A program made the translations under genes and the position numbers. DNA of 64,000 nucleotides from contig NZ_RRUE01000001.1 in NCBI RefSeq assembly GCF_003892345.1, positions 1,504,078 to 1,568,077 on the forward strand. Reading direction: 5' to 3'. The notes below the pieces were generated by a model, which had not been told where the DNA came from, made no database searches, and saw nothing but the letters and a program-made list of their open reading frames with translations. This stretch comes from Lautropia dentalis. GTDB lineage: Bacteria; Pseudomonadota; Gammaproteobacteria; Burkholderiales; Burkholderiaceae_E. This document shows positions 41,449 to 51,325 of the stretch, piece after piece. The stretch's first letter is position 1; each line of letters begins with the position of its first letter.

Positions 41449-44400
41449 ACCTGTCGCGCCCCTTCATCCGCCGCCCCATCGGCAGCACCATGCTGGCGCT
41501 GGCCATCCTGCTGGCGGGCCTGCTGGCCTGGCGGATGCTGCCGGTCTCGCCGCTGCCGCAGATCGACACGCCGATGGTGGTGGTCTCGGCCAGCCTGCCG
41601 GGCGCCAGCCCGGTCAGCATGGCGGCCACGGTGGCCGGGCCACTGGAGCGGGCGCTGGGTTCCATTCCGGGGCTGACCAGCATTTCGTCGTCCAGCAGCA
41701 CGGGCAGCACCGAGGTGCGGATGTTCTTCGACCTCGACCGCGATCTGAACGACGCGGCGCGTGACGTGCAGGCGGCCATCAACGGCGTCATCGACCAGCT
41801 GCCGCCCGGCATGCCCAGCCGGCCCACCTTCCGCAAGCTCAATCCGTCCACCTCGCCCATTCTGGCGCTGGCGCTGTCGTCCCGCACGCTCACGCCCAGC
41901 CAGCTCTACGACATCGCCGCCAACACGCTGCAGCAGAAGCTTGCGCAGGTGAAGGGGGTGGGGGAGGTGTCGCTGGGCGGCGCCTCGCTGCCGGCCGTGC
42001 GCATCCGCTTCGAACCGTCGGCCCTGGCGGCCATGGGCCTGTCGCTGGAGGCGGCCCGCCAGGCGGTGGCGGCGGCCAATCCGGACGTGGCCCAGGGCTT
42101 TCTGGAAGATGGCGAGCACCGCTGGCTGGTGGCCACGGGCCGCACGCTGAAGAATGCGGCGGATTTTTCCGCGCTGGTGCTGCGCTGGCAGAACGGTCAG
42201 GCCGTGCGGCTGGCCGACGTGGCGGAGGTGACCGATTCGGTCGAGAACCGCTACAGCAGCGGTTTCCACAACGACAAACCGGCCATCATCACGCTGGTCA
42301 GCCGTCAGCCCGATGCCAACGTGGTGGCCACCATCGATGCGCTCAAGGCCACGCTGCCGCAGCTGCAGGCGCTGCTGCCGCCGCAGGCCGAACTGACGGT
42401 GGTGATGGACCGTTCGCTGGGCATCCGCGGCAGCCTGGCCGAGGCACAGTGGACGCTGGTGTTTTCCTGTCTGATCGTGGCCGCCGTGGTGTGGCTGTTC
42501 GTGGCCCGCGTGCGTGAGGCGCTGATTCCGGTGGCCGTCATTCCGGTGTCGCTGATCGGCACCTTTGCGGTGATCTGGCTGGCCGGGTTTTCGCTGAACA
42601 ATCTGAGCATCATGGCGCTGGTGGTGGCGGCCGGGCTGGTGGTGGATGACGCCATCGTCGTGCTCGAGAACATCACCCGCCATGCCGAGCAGGGGCTGTC
42701 ACCGTACCGGGCTGCACTGCGCGGGGCGGGGGAAGTCAGTTTCACGCTGCTGGCGCTGAACGTGGCGCTGGTGGTGGTGTTCGTGGCCGTGCTGCTGATG
42801 GGCGGCATCATCGAGCGGCTGTTTCGCGAGTTCTCCCTCACGCTGGCTGCTGCCATCGCCATCTCGCTGGTGGTGTCGGTCAGTCTCACACCGGCGCTGT
42901 GTGCGCATGTGCTGCCCCGGCGTGTGCGGCGTGCAGAACCGGCCGGCTGGCATGCTGCGTATTTTCATCACCTGCAGACGCTCTACGAACATTCGCTGGC
43001 CCGGATGCTGCGCCATGCCTGGCTGGGCCTGGTGCTGCTGCTGGCCCTGATCGGCCTGAGCGGCTGGCTGTTTGCCAAACTGCCGCGTGCCGACCTGCCC
43101 GAGCAGGATACCGGCGTGATCGGTGCCTTCATCCGCGGGGATGACGGCTTTTCCTTCCAGGTCATGCAGCCGCGCATCGAGGCCTACCGGCGCTGGATCC
43201 TGTCCGATCCGGCCGTGCAGGACGTGGTGGGCACCAGCGGTGGCAATGGCGGGCTGACCAATGCCCATCTGGTCATCACGCTCAAGCCGCTGGCAGAACG
43301 CAGGGTGTCGGCCCGGCAGGTCATCGACCGGCTGCGCCGCAACGCTCCCGAGATGGCCGGCACGATGTTCTTCGGCCGTGTGGAGCAGGACCTGGAGCTG
43401 TCGCCCCCCCGTTTCGGTGACGATGCCGATCACACCATCGTGCTCAAGGCGGGTGACGTGAACCTGCTGCTCGACTGGAACCAGCGGCTGGGCAAGGCAT
43501 TGTCGGCCCGCCCCGAGCTGAACAACGTACGCTACAGCCGGGGCGGTGATACCCGCCAGATCGTGCTCGACATCGACCGCGAGGCGGCCAGCCGGCTGGG
43601 CGTGTCGATGAGCGACATTTCGGCCGTGCTCAGCAATGCCTTTGCTCAGCGGCAGGTGGCCACCCTGTACGAGGACGACAACCAGTACCACGTGGTGATG
43701 GAGGTGTCCGAACGCTTCACCGAGAACCCGCTGGCGCTGGACCGGGTGCAGATCATCACCTCCGAAGGCAAGCAGGTGGCACTGTCCGAGCTGGCCACCT
43801 GGCGCTTCGACATGGTGCGTGACCGCGAGCGCCACGTGGACCAGTTCTCGGCCACGCTGATCAGTTTCTCGGTGGCACCGGGCGTGACCGATGCCCAGGC
43901 GCTCGAGGCCGTGCGCCAGACGCTGGATGCCGAACGCATGCCTGCCACCGTCATCGCCGACATCGACGGTGATGATGGCCGCCCGAAGTCACTGGTCAGC
44001 ACCGACGGGCAGGGCTGGCTCATTCTGGGTGTGTTGCTGGCCGTGTACATGGTGCTGGGCATCCTGTACGAGAACCTGCTGCATCCGCTCACCGTGCTGT
44101 CCACCCTGCCTTCGGCCGGCGTGGGGGCGCTGCTGGCGCTGTGGGCCAGCAGCACGCCGTTCAGCCTGATTGCGCTGCTGGGGCTGTTCCTGTTCATCGG
44201 CGTGGTGATGAAGAACGGCATCCTGATGATTGACGTGGCCTTGAAAAAACAGCGCGACAATGGCCTGCCGGCGGCACAGGCCATCCTGCAGGCAGCCAGC
44301 CAGCGGCTGCGGCCCATCCTGATGACCAACCTGGCGGCCCTGGCCGGTGCCATCCCGCTGGCCATGGGGCTGGGCGATGGCGGCGAGCTGCGCCGGCCGA

Positions 44401-44537
44401 TGGGTCTGGTCATCATCGGCGGTCTGGCCGTCAGCCAGCTGATCACCCTCTACACCACGCCGGCGCTGTACCTGCTGCTGGCAAGGCTGCAGCGCAGGAA
44501 GGGGCTGGACGGTGGGCCGGTACATGGGGCGTCGTGA
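41445..44537 (+). CDS. mdtC: RND multidrug efflux permease (MdtC-like)
   Basis: 1030 residues, typical length. MNLSRPFIRRPIGSTMLALA starts it, LVVDDAIVVLENITRHAEQG carries the TM4 Asp pair, and VVMKNGILMIDVALKKQRDN near the end matches HAE1 pumps. Two adjacent permease genes behind one adaptor is the MdtABC layout, where MdtB2MdtC heterotrimers are the active form. Starts inside the mdtB stop codon (ATGA). Confidence 0.94.
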   Translation: MNLSRPFIRRPIGSTMLALAILLAGLLAWRMLPVSPLPQIDTPMVVVSASLPGASPVSMAATVAGPLERALGSIPGLTSISSSSSTGSTEVRMFFDLDRDLNDAARDVQAAINGVIDQLPPGMPSRPTFRKLNPSTSPILALALSSRTLTPSQLYDIAANTLQQKLAQVKGVGEVSLGGASLPAVRIRFEPSALAAMGLSLEAARQAVAAANPDVAQGFLEDGEHRWLVATGRTLKNAADFSALVLRWQNGQAVRLADVAEVTDSVENRYSSGFHNDKPAIITLVSRQPDANVVATIDALKATLPQLQALLPPQAELTVVMDRSLGIRGSLAEAQWTLVFSCLIVAAVVWLFVARVREALIPVAVIPVSLIGTFAVIWLAGFSLNNLSIMALVVAAGLVVDDAIVVLENITRHAEQGLSPYRAALRGAGEVSFTLLALNVALVVVFVAVLLMGGIIERLFREFSLTLAAAIAISLVVSVSLTPALCAHVLPRRVRRAEPAGWHAAYFHHLQTLYEHSLARMLRHAWLGLVLLLALIGLSGWLFAKLPRADLPEQDTGVIGAFIRGDDGFSFQVMQPRIEAYRRWILSDPAVQDVVGTSGGNGGLTNAHLVITLKPLAERRVSARQVIDRLRRNAPEMAGTMFFGRVEQDLELSPPRFGDDADHTIVLKAGDVNLLLDWNQRLGKALSARPELNNVRYSRGGDTRQIVLDIDREAASRLGVSMSDISAVLSNAFAQRQVATLYEDDNQYHVVMEVSERFTENPLALDRVQIITSEGKQVALSELATWRFDMVRDRERHVDQFSATLISFSVAPGVTDAQALEAVRQTLDAERMPATVIADIDGDDGRPKSLVSTDGQGWLILGVLLAVYMVLGILYENLLHPLTVLSTLPSAGVGALLALWASSTPFSLIALLGLFLFIGVVMKNGILMIDVALKKQRDNGLPAAQAILQAASQRLRPILMTNLAALAGAIPLAMGLGDGGELRRPMGLVIIGGLAVSQLITLYTTPALYLLLARLQRRKGLDGGPVHGAS

Positions 44538-44791
44538 GGAAGCCGAAACCGCGAGGATGCTGAATGACTGGGGAAGGTGAAACGGTGAGACAGACCAGGG
44601 AGGGTTGCAGGACGTGCCGGAACCCGAGGGTGAAGGATCATGGCGGGGCCACACGGGAAGAGGACCGAAAGGGTCGTGACATAATGCGTTACGTTTGCAT
44701 CCTGTGATGAAGTCTCCCTCATCATGCCTTCACCGGCCGGTCCTCCCATTGTCTGGCCGGCCCCTCCTCCTTCCTGCCGACATCTGCCTTC

Positions 44792-45757
44792 ATGGATACC
44801 CTGCTCAAAATCGTCCGCTTCACCAACAAGACCTTCGCCCTGTGGGTGCTGGTGTTTGGCCTGCTGGGCTTCTGGTTTCCCGAAACCTTCAAAAGCCTCG
44901 GCCCCTGGATTCCGTACCTGCTGGCGCTGGTCATGCTGGGCATGGGCCTGACCCTGTCGGTGAAGGACTTCACTGGCGTACTGCGCTACCCGAAGGCCGT
45001 GCTGGTGGGCGTCTGCGCCCAGTTCCTGGTCATGCCGGGGCTGGCCTGGCTGCTGTGCAGGGTGTTCGACCTGCCGCCCGATCTGGCCGTGGGCGTGATT
45101 CTGGTGGGCGCCTGCCCGGGCGGCACGGCGTCCAACGTGATGACCTATCTGGCCAGGGGCAACACCGCACTGTCGGTGGCCTGCACCACCGTGGCCACGC
45201 TGCTCGCCCCGGTGCTGACCCCGTTCGTGTTCTGGCTGTTTGCCTCGCAGTGGCTGCAGGTCGATGCCTCGGCCATGTTCATCTCGGTGCTGCAGGTGGT
45301 GCTGCTGCCGATCATCGTCGGACTGATTCTGAAGGCCCTGCTGGGGCACCGCGTCGATCATGTGGCCGAGAGCATGCCGCTGGTCTCGGTCATCGCCATC
45401 GTGCTGATCGTGGCCGCCGTGGTGGGCGGCAGCAAGGACCGCATCATCGATTCCGGCCTGCTGATCTTCGGTGTGGTGGTGCTGCACAACGGTCTGGGCT
45501 ATCTGGGCGGCCTGCTGGCGGCACGGCTCTTCAGACTGTCGTTCTACGACGCCAAGGCCATCGCCATCGAGGTGGGCATGCAGAACTCGGGGCTGGGCGC
45601 CACGCTGGCCGGCCTGCACTTTGCCGCCTCGCCCATCGTGGCCGTGCCCAGTGCCGTGTTCAGCTTCTGGCACAACGTCTCTGGTCCCATCCTTGCCACC
45701 TGGTTTGCCAGCCGGCCCAATGGCATCGAGGGGGTGCACGACGAGGTGGCGTCCTGA
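44792..45757 (+). CDS. Bile acid:sodium symporter family transporter
   Basis: 321 residues with about nine or ten membrane segments. MLGMGLTLSVKDFTGVLRYP and VGVILVGACPGGTASNVMTY then LARGNTALSVACTTVATLLA match the BASS family (YocS/PanS branch); the second half has GMQNSGLGATLAGLHF, the other pore helix signature. Bacterial members import pantoate, pyruvate or other organic acids with Na+. It lies between mdtC and the efflux channel gene but has its own 254-bp upstream gap. Confidence 0.92.
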   Translation: MDTLLKIVRFTNKTFALWVLVFGLLGFWFPETFKSLGPWIPYLLALVMLGMGLTLSVKDFTGVLRYPKAVLVGVCAQFLVMPGLAWLLCRVFDLPPDLAVGVILVGACPGGTASNVMTYLARGNTALSVACTTVATLLAPVLTPFVFWLFASQWLQVDASAMFISVLQVVLLPIIVGLILKALLGHRVDHVAESMPLVSVIAIVLIVAAVVGGSKDRIIDSGLLIFGVVVLHNGLGYLGGLLAARLFRLSFYDAKAIAIEVGMQNSGLGATLAGLHFAASPIVAVPSAVFSFWHNVSGPILATWFASRPNGIEGVHDEVAS

Positions 45758-46280
45758 TGTCCATGGGAGGTTTTCTGTCGCCTGCCTGTTTCCGGGGAGG
45801 TTTCCTGTTGTCTGTCCGTTTCCGGGGAGGCTTCAGATCGCCTGTCCGTGCCGCTCCCGTCCGAAAGGGGGGTAACCTACCAACATCGTTGGGGCAGGGG
45901 ACGCTTCGGGGCGCTTACACTGAAGCGCCCGCATGTGTGATGGTGCCATCATGTGATGGTTCCACCCACCCGGGAGCGTGTCAGAACCCGTTTTCCCCCG
46001 TCTGGCGCGTGTCATGAACTCATGCGTTCCTGCGCTGGCCCCTGAAAACGCGTGCTGACAGGGGGCGATGCGCCGGAAAGACCGGCCACCTTGCCAGACT
46101 GGGCAACGCCGGCCGCACGCCGATTGGGTGTCGGTTCAAAGGGCATGCCCCGACGGGCACGCCTCCCGGGGCTGGTTCTTTCCAGGGGCGCCTCCGTCAT
46201 CGAAACTCACATCCGGACGTTTGTTTTCTGGGCCGGATGTCTTTTGCATTCATTTCCGATCAGACTCATTCCAGACCGTC
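45758..46280. other. Intergenic stretch with repeats and hairpins
   Basis: Contains the 30-bp repeats, a GGGCGCTT/AAGCGCCC hairpin (about 45909-45930) and a TGATGG-TGCCATCA palindrome just after it. An 86-residue frame starts at ATG 45757 overlapping the symporter stop (TGATG) and ends at 46017. Its first 30 residues are the repeat translation (GGFLSPACFR units) and it shows no conserved motif; it is not called. Confidence 0.5.
45765..45854. repeat. 30-bp direct repeat, three copies
   Basis: Units at 45765-45794, 45795-45824 and 45825-45854 share GGGAGGyTTyC...T..CCTGTCCGTTTCCG with a few changes each. Confidence 0.8.
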
Positions 46281-48260
46281 ATGATTCCTCTGTTCCGCCG
46301 TTCCCTGCTGGTCGCCAGCATCGCCCTGATTCTCAGCGGCTGCAATGTGATCGCCCCCTATCAGCAGCCGAAGGCTGATCTGGATGCCCCGCTGGAGCAG
46401 AACACGGGCTGGCACCTGGTGTCGTCGGCCGGGCAGACCGCTGCGCAGCAGGGGGGGGCAGCCGCGTCCGGCCGGGGTGGCCAACCGGGGGGTGCAGCAC
46501 CATCCGGTCGGGCGGGCCAGGCCGCAACCGGTCAGGACGGCGCACGTGGTACGGATTCCGGGCGCAACGGCGAGAGCAACGCCGGGCAGGGGGCAGCCGG
46601 GCAGCAGGGTACCGGCCAGCCGGCTTCCGCCGATGCCAGCCAGATCCCCGCACCGCTGGCCACCGTGACGCTGCTCAACGGCGCCGCCTTCGATGACCCG
46701 GTACTGACCCACCTGCTGGCGCGCCAGCAGAGCGGCAACCTGACCCTGGCCCAGTCCGAGGCCCGCATCCGGCAGGCCCGTGCCGTGCTGGCCGGTGCCG
46801 GTGCCTCGCGGCTGCCACAGGTCACGGCCAATGCCGGGGGCACCCGCCAGGGCACCAAGGCCAGCGGCAGTGCCAGCAGCAGCCTGAGCAGCGCCATGTC
46901 GGGCAGCGGAACCTCCACGACCGGCACCACGGGCAGCAGTGGCATGTCCGGTCTGTCTGGCATGTCGGGTGGGCTGGGGGTGGCCAACAGCGTGCAGGCC
47001 GGCACCTCCATCAGCTGGGCACCGGACCTGTGGGGGCGTGTATCGGCCAAGGTCGAGGGCAGCCGGGCATCCCTCGAAGCTGCCAAGGCCGACCGCAAGG
47101 CGGCCGAACTGCAGGCCCAGGTCAGCCTGATCCAGTCCTACTGGCGCATGCGCCTGGCCGAGGCTCGGCTGGTGCTGCTGGAGCGTTCCATTGCCACGGC
47201 CGAGCGCTCGCTGAAGCTGGTGCGCAACCAGCATGCCTCGGGCCTGGTGGCCAGGGCCGATGTGGTACAGGCCGAGACCCGGCTGCAGACCGTGCTCACC
47301 CAGCGCCACGAACTGGTCAGCAGCCGCGACACCGAACGCCACGCCATGGCCGTGCTGATGGGTATCCCTCCGTCGGCGCTGACGGCAGAGATGCTGAAAC
47401 CGGCTGCCGGTTCCGTGCTTGGGCGGCAGATCGGTTCGTCGGGTGCGGCGATGCCCTCTGCATCCGGCGCAGGAAGCCCGGAAGCGTCGGGCGCAGGGAC
47501 ACCGCAAACATCGGGCATGCCCGGTACTGGCTCATCCAGTGCCTCCGGTTTCAGAAAGACCGCGGATGCATCAGATACCGGAAAAACAGTGAAGCCGGGT
47601 ACCGAGGGGGCTGATGGTCCTGACAGGGCATCTGGCCAGACAGCCCCGCCCGTCCAGCTGCCGTCCGTGCCGGCCCTGCCCGAATCCCTGTCCATCGACC
47701 TGCTGGTCCGCCGCCCCGACGTGCGCGCCACCGAGCGGGCCGTGGCCGCGGCCAATGCCGAGCTGGGCATTGCCCGCAGTGCCTGGCTGCCGGACCTGAC
47801 CTTCACCGCCTCGGGCACGCTGGGCGCCGAGACCGTGGCCAACCTGATCTCCTCGCCGCTGCGCTCCTGGTCGGTTGGTACCCAGCTGGCGGGTACCCTG
47901 TTCGACGGTGGCACCCGCAGCAGCACCCTGCAGCAGCAGGAAGCCGCCTACGACGAGAAGGTGGCTGCCTATCGCGAAGCGGTGCTCAAGGCACTGCAGG
48001 AAGTGGAAGACGGGATGCTGAACTTCCAGACCCTGCGCAACCAGGAGGCCGACCAGCAGCGTCTGGTCGAGCTGGCGCAGGAATCCGAACGAGTCGTGCG
48101 CAACCGCTACCAGAGCGGGCTGGTGAACTATCTGGAACTCTCCACCGCCGAAAGCACCAGCCTTTCCGCCCAGGACACGCTGCTGTCGCTGCAGGCCAAC
48201 CGGCTGAACAACTACATCACGCTGCTGTCCGCGGTGGGCGGGTCGTGGCAGGTACAGTGA
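46281..48260 (+). CDS. RND efflux outer membrane factor lipoprotein (NodT/OprM family)
   Basis: 659 residues. Signal peptide with lipobox (LLVASIALILSGC), then NVIAPYQQPKADLD, typical of OMF lipoproteins. Two repeats of the TolC-like fold are seen: LTHLLARQQSGNLTLAQSEA / ARIRQARAVLAGAGASRLPQ, and SIDLLVRRPDVRATERAVAA with ANAELGIARSAWLPDLTFTA. FDGGTRSSTLQQQEAAYDEK and YQSGLVNYLELSTAE lie in the second half. It is about 180 residues longer than usual because of Gly/Gln/Ser-rich insertions at ~60-110, ~200-240 and ~395-465. It probably completes the MdtABC pump even though the symporter gene intervenes. Confidence 0.92.
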   Translation: MIPLFRRSLLVASIALILSGCNVIAPYQQPKADLDAPLEQNTGWHLVSSAGQTAAQQGGAAASGRGGQPGGAAPSGRAGQAATGQDGARGTDSGRNGESNAGQGAAGQQGTGQPASADASQIPAPLATVTLLNGAAFDDPVLTHLLARQQSGNLTLAQSEARIRQARAVLAGAGASRLPQVTANAGGTRQGTKASGSASSSLSSAMSGSGTSTTGTTGSSGMSGLSGMSGGLGVANSVQAGTSISWAPDLWGRVSAKVEGSRASLEAAKADRKAAELQAQVSLIQSYWRMRLAEARLVLLERSIATAERSLKLVRNQHASGLVARADVVQAETRLQTVLTQRHELVSSRDTERHAMAVLMGIPPSALTAEMLKPAAGSVLGRQIGSSGAAMPSASGAGSPEASGAGTPQTSGMPGTGSSSASGFRKTADASDTGKTVKPGTEGADGPDRASGQTAPPVQLPSVPALPESLSIDLLVRRPDVRATERAVAAANAELGIARSAWLPDLTFTASGTLGAETVANLISSPLRSWSVGTQLAGTLFDGGTRSSTLQQQEAAYDEKVAAYREAVLKALQEVEDGMLNFQTLRNQEADQQRLVELAQESERVVRNRYQSGLVNYLELSTAESTSLSAQDTLLSLQANRLNNYITLLSAVGGSWQVQ

Positions 48261-48383
48261 CGACATGCGGTGGCCCTTCGCATGAAGCAAACGGATGAGC
48301 ATCAGTCTGACAACGGGCAGACAAGCGGTGAGTGCCCTGGTGGCTCTGGCCCGGCCCGTGCCGCTCGGAATCAGGGAGACCTG

Positions 48384-48524
48384 ATGTCACTGGCCGGCGT
48401 GTTCAGACACGCGACGCATGTCAGACTGACGGATGATGAACTGGATGCAGCCATCAGGAATGGCTATGCCGATCGGGGCATGCGGGGCCTTGGGCAGCCT
48501 GATCCGGACGCATCGGAGGGCTGA
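48384..48524 (+). CDS. Small hypothetical ORF (46 residues)
   Basis: ATG 48384 preceded by CAGGGAG (48372-48378). The frame reads MSLAGVFRHATHVRLTDDEL then DAAIRNGYADRGMRGLG. Not recognised; a plausible short helix-rich protein given the ribosome-binding site, but there is no outside support. It is the only candidate gene in the 312 bp between the efflux channel gene and recN. Confidence 0.3.
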   Translation: MSLAGVFRHATHVRLTDDELDAAIRNGYADRGMRGLGQPDPDASEG

Positions 48525-48572
48525 GCAGCAGCCTCTGCAGAACATCCTGGCGCCATCTGTTCCCTTGGCCTT

Positions 48573-50228
48573 CTACCGCCGGCTCGCCTCCAGCAGCTCC
48601 GCCGCATGCGCCCGTGTCGTCCCGGTGATTTTCTTGCCCCCCAGCATCCGGGCAATCTCCTCCTCGCGGGCGGCAGCGTCCAGCCGGTCCACCCGGCTCG
48701 AGACCGCATGGGCCGAGCGTGTCTTCAGCACCTTCAGGTGATGATCGGCGCGGGCGGCCACCTGCGGCAGGTGCGTCACGCACAGTACCTGTGAATCGGT
48801 GGCCAGCCGCTGCATCAGCTCCCCGATCACTGCCGCCACGGCACCGCCCACGCCCGTATCGGCCTCGTCGAAGATCAGGATCGATACCGGGGCCGAGCGG
48901 GCTGCCAGCACTGCAATGGCCAGCCCGATGCGGGACAGCTCGCCGCCCGAAGCCACTTTCGCAATCGGCCGCGGCGTGGCTCCCTCGTGCGCGGCAATCT
49001 GGAATTCCACCGTATCCACCCCGGATAGTCCCGGCTGCGTCGGCGTGCAGGCAATCAGCAGGCGCGTGCCCGGCATGCCCAGCCGTTCGATCTGCTCCGT
49101 CACCTCGCCAGCCAGCTTCACGGCGGTTTTCTTCCGGGTGGCCGAGATTTTTTCTGCCAGCCTGCGATATGTGGCTTCGGCCTGCGCACAGCTGGCTTCC
49201 AGCCTGTCGATGTCCACCGCGGCCCCCAGCTGCGCAAGCTCTGCCTGCAGCCCTTCCAGATGCCCGGCCAGATCCTGCGGCTGCAGGCGCAGCTTGCGGG
49301 CCGTGTTGAAGAGCGCCGCCACCCGCTGTTCCACCTCCGCAAAATGCTCGGGGTCGATGTCCACCCGCTCGGCGTAGGCCCCCAGCTCGCTGGCCGCCTC
49401 GTCGATCTGGATCAGCGCCGAATCCAGCAGCTCGGCCGCATTCTTCAGCGCCGGATCGATCTCGGCCAGCCCGCGCAGCCGTGTCTGCAGGCTGCCCAGC
49501 CGGCTGCCGATGGCATCGTCGTCCCGCTCCAGCGCATTGACCAGGGCGTCGGCCCCGGCCAGCAGGTCGTGAGCATGCGACAGCCGCTGCTGCTCGGCCG
49601 ACAGCGATTCCCACTCGCCCGGTGCCAGCCGCAGCTGCGAGAGTTCATCGATCTCCCACTGCAGCCGCTCGATCCGGATGGCCTCTTCGCGCGAGCCATG
49701 ACGGGCCGCTTCCAGTGCTCTGGCGGCTTTCTGCCACTGCTGCCAGTGCTGCCCAAGCTCGGCCAGCTGCCTTTCCTGTCCGGCCATGCGGTCGAGCAGC
49801 TCGCGCTGGGCACCCGGCCGCAGCAGATGCTGCGACTCGTGCTGGCCGTGAATGTCCACCAGCTGCTCGCCCAGCTCGCGCAGCCGCGCAATCGTGCTGG
49901 GATGACCGTTGATCTGTGCCCGCGAACGGCCGTCCTTCTCGACGATACGCCGCAGCAGCAGGGTGCCTGGGTCGCCGGCCAGATCATGTTCGGCCAGCCA
50001 GGCGGCCAGTGTGTCGTCGATGCCGAACTGCGCCGAGATGTCGGCCCGCTCGGCCCCTTCGCGGACCAGCGTGGCATCGCCCCGTCCACCCAGCACCAGG
50101 CCCATCGCATCCAGCAGGATCGACTTGCCCGCGCCGGTCTCGCCGGTCAGCACGGTGAAGCCCGGCCCGAATTCGATCTCGGCCGATTCGACGATCACGA
50201 AATCCCTGAGTCGCAACCAGTGCAGCAT
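48573..50228 (-). CDS. recN: DNA repair protein RecN
   Basis: 551 residues. MLHWLRLRDFVIVESAEIEF begins the SMC-like ATPase head; Walker A is TGETGAGKSILLDAMG, the RecN-type LVDIHGQHESQHLL follows, a long coiled coil spans the middle, the ABC signature is KVASGGELSRIGLAI and Walker B is VSILIFDEADTGVGG. RecN holds broken DNA ends together in recombinational repair. Length is normal. It lies downstream of nadK on the same strand, 227 bp apart. Confidence 0.97.
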   Translation of the reverse strand: MLHWLRLRDFVIVESAEIEFGPGFTVLTGETGAGKSILLDAMGLVLGGRGDATLVREGAERADISAQFGIDDTLAAWLAEHDLAGDPGTLLLRRIVEKDGRSRAQINGHPSTIARLRELGEQLVDIHGQHESQHLLRPGAQRELLDRMAGQERQLAELGQHWQQWQKAARALEAARHGSREEAIRIERLQWEIDELSQLRLAPGEWESLSAEQQRLSHAHDLLAGADALVNALERDDDAIGSRLGSLQTRLRGLAEIDPALKNAAELLDSALIQIDEAASELGAYAERVDIDPEHFAEVEQRVAALFNTARKLRLQPQDLAGHLEGLQAELAQLGAAVDIDRLEASCAQAEATYRRLAEKISATRKKTAVKLAGEVTEQIERLGMPGTRLLIACTPTQPGLSGVDTVEFQIAAHEGATPRPIAKVASGGELSRIGLAIAVLAARSAPVSILIFDEADTGVGGAVAAVIGELMQRLATDSQVLCVTHLPQVAARADHHLKVLKTRSAHAVSSRVDRLDAAAREEEIARMLGGKKITGTTRAHAAELLEASRR

Positions 50229-50455
50229 GATGGAGGCTCCCGATGAGCGGCCCCGACGCCCGCGTTCCGTTGATGCAGCGCCGGCCGGTGTGTCCTGATG
50301 ATGTCTGAAAATGTGTCCTGGCGCCGGTCATGGACTCGTTCGTCCAGGCCCACGACCGTGTTGACCGTGTCCCGAAGGCATTCGGCCCTGGTGCCGCCGC
50401 CTTGTTCCGTGCGTTCTGGAAAGAGGGGCAGGGATGTACGGGTCCATGATTCGCG

Positions 50456-51325
50456 CTAGCCCCGTCGTGGCTCCAGCCCCGGAATCTCGTGCCAGTTGAG
50501 CTTGGAACGCAGCGTGGCGTAGTAACTGTAGCCCGGCGGATGCAGGAAACGGCTGGCATCCCGTGAGCGGCGCAGTGTCACCCGGTCGCCTTCCTCCAGC
50601 TCGGAAAAGGTCTGCATGTCGCAATTGAGGCGTGCATGGCGGCCGTGGTGGATGGTCAGCTCCACCGTGCAGCTGTCGGGCAGCAGGATGGGGCGGTTCG
50701 ACAGCGACTGCGGCGCCACCGGCGCCAGCACGAAGCCGCGCAGCGATGGGTGCATCAGCGGCCCGCCCACCGACAGTGCGTAGGCCGTCGAGCCGGTGGG
50801 AGTGGCCACGATCAGGCCGTCGGCGCGCGGGCTGTACATGTAGAGGCCGTCCACGCTCACCTCGATCTCGATCATGCCGGCGCGTGAACTGCGGCTGATC
50901 ACCACATCGTTCAGCGCCCGCGCATTGAACAGCTGGCGCTCGCCCCGCCATGCCTGTGCCTCGATCAGTGTGCGTTCCTCGATGGCATACTGTCCGTCCA
51001 GAATGGCGGTCAGCGCGCTTTGCCAGTCCGTCAGCGGAATGTCGGTGATGAAGCCCAGCCGCCCGCGGTTGATGCCCACCACCGGCACATGCAGCGGTGC
51101 CAGCGTGCGGGCCACGCCGAGCATCGTGCCGTCGCCGCCCACCACCAGCGCCAGATCCGCCCTGTGTCCGGCGGCCTGGATCAGGCGCACGCTGCGGCTG
51201 GTCTGGGTGATCACCTGGATGCCCCGCTGGCTGAGCCAGGCATCGATCTCGTCGAGGATGCGACCGTCCAGCCCGTCCGTCTGCGGGCGGCTGAACAGCG
51301 CGATGGTCTTGAAGGAAGCGCTCAT
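50456..51325 (-). CDS. nadK: NAD kinase
   Basis: 289 residues. LALVVGGDGTMLGVARTL is the GGDG catalytic/nucleotide motif, VVGINRGRLGFITDI the conserved second block, LNDVVISRSSRAGMIEIEVS the NE/D-type motif, and ATPTGSTAYALSVGGPLMHP the diagnostic NAD-binding signature. It phosphorylates NAD to NADP. ATG 51325 matches the family start (MSASFKTIALFSRPQTDG); the open frame extends further but without similarity. Divergent from hrcA. Confidence 0.97.
   Translation of the reverse strand: MSASFKTIALFSRPQTDGLDGRILDEIDAWLSQRGIQVITQTSRSVRLIQAAGHRADLALVVGGDGTMLGVARTLAPLHVPVVGINRGRLGFITDIPLTDWQSALTAILDGQYAIEERTLIEAQAWRGERQLFNARALNDVVISRSSRAGMIEIEVSVDGLYMYSPRADGLIVATPTGSTAYALSVGGPLMHPSLRGFVLAPVAPQSLSNRPILLPDSCTVELTIHHGRHARLNCDMQTFSELEEGDRVTLRRSRDASRFLHPPGYSYYATLRSKLNWHEIPGLEPRRG

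Noticed and set aside
45757..46017. 86-codon frame overlapping the symporter stop
   Set aside because: Translational overlap (TGATG) is attractive, but most of it is translation of 30-bp repeats and non-conserved sequence.
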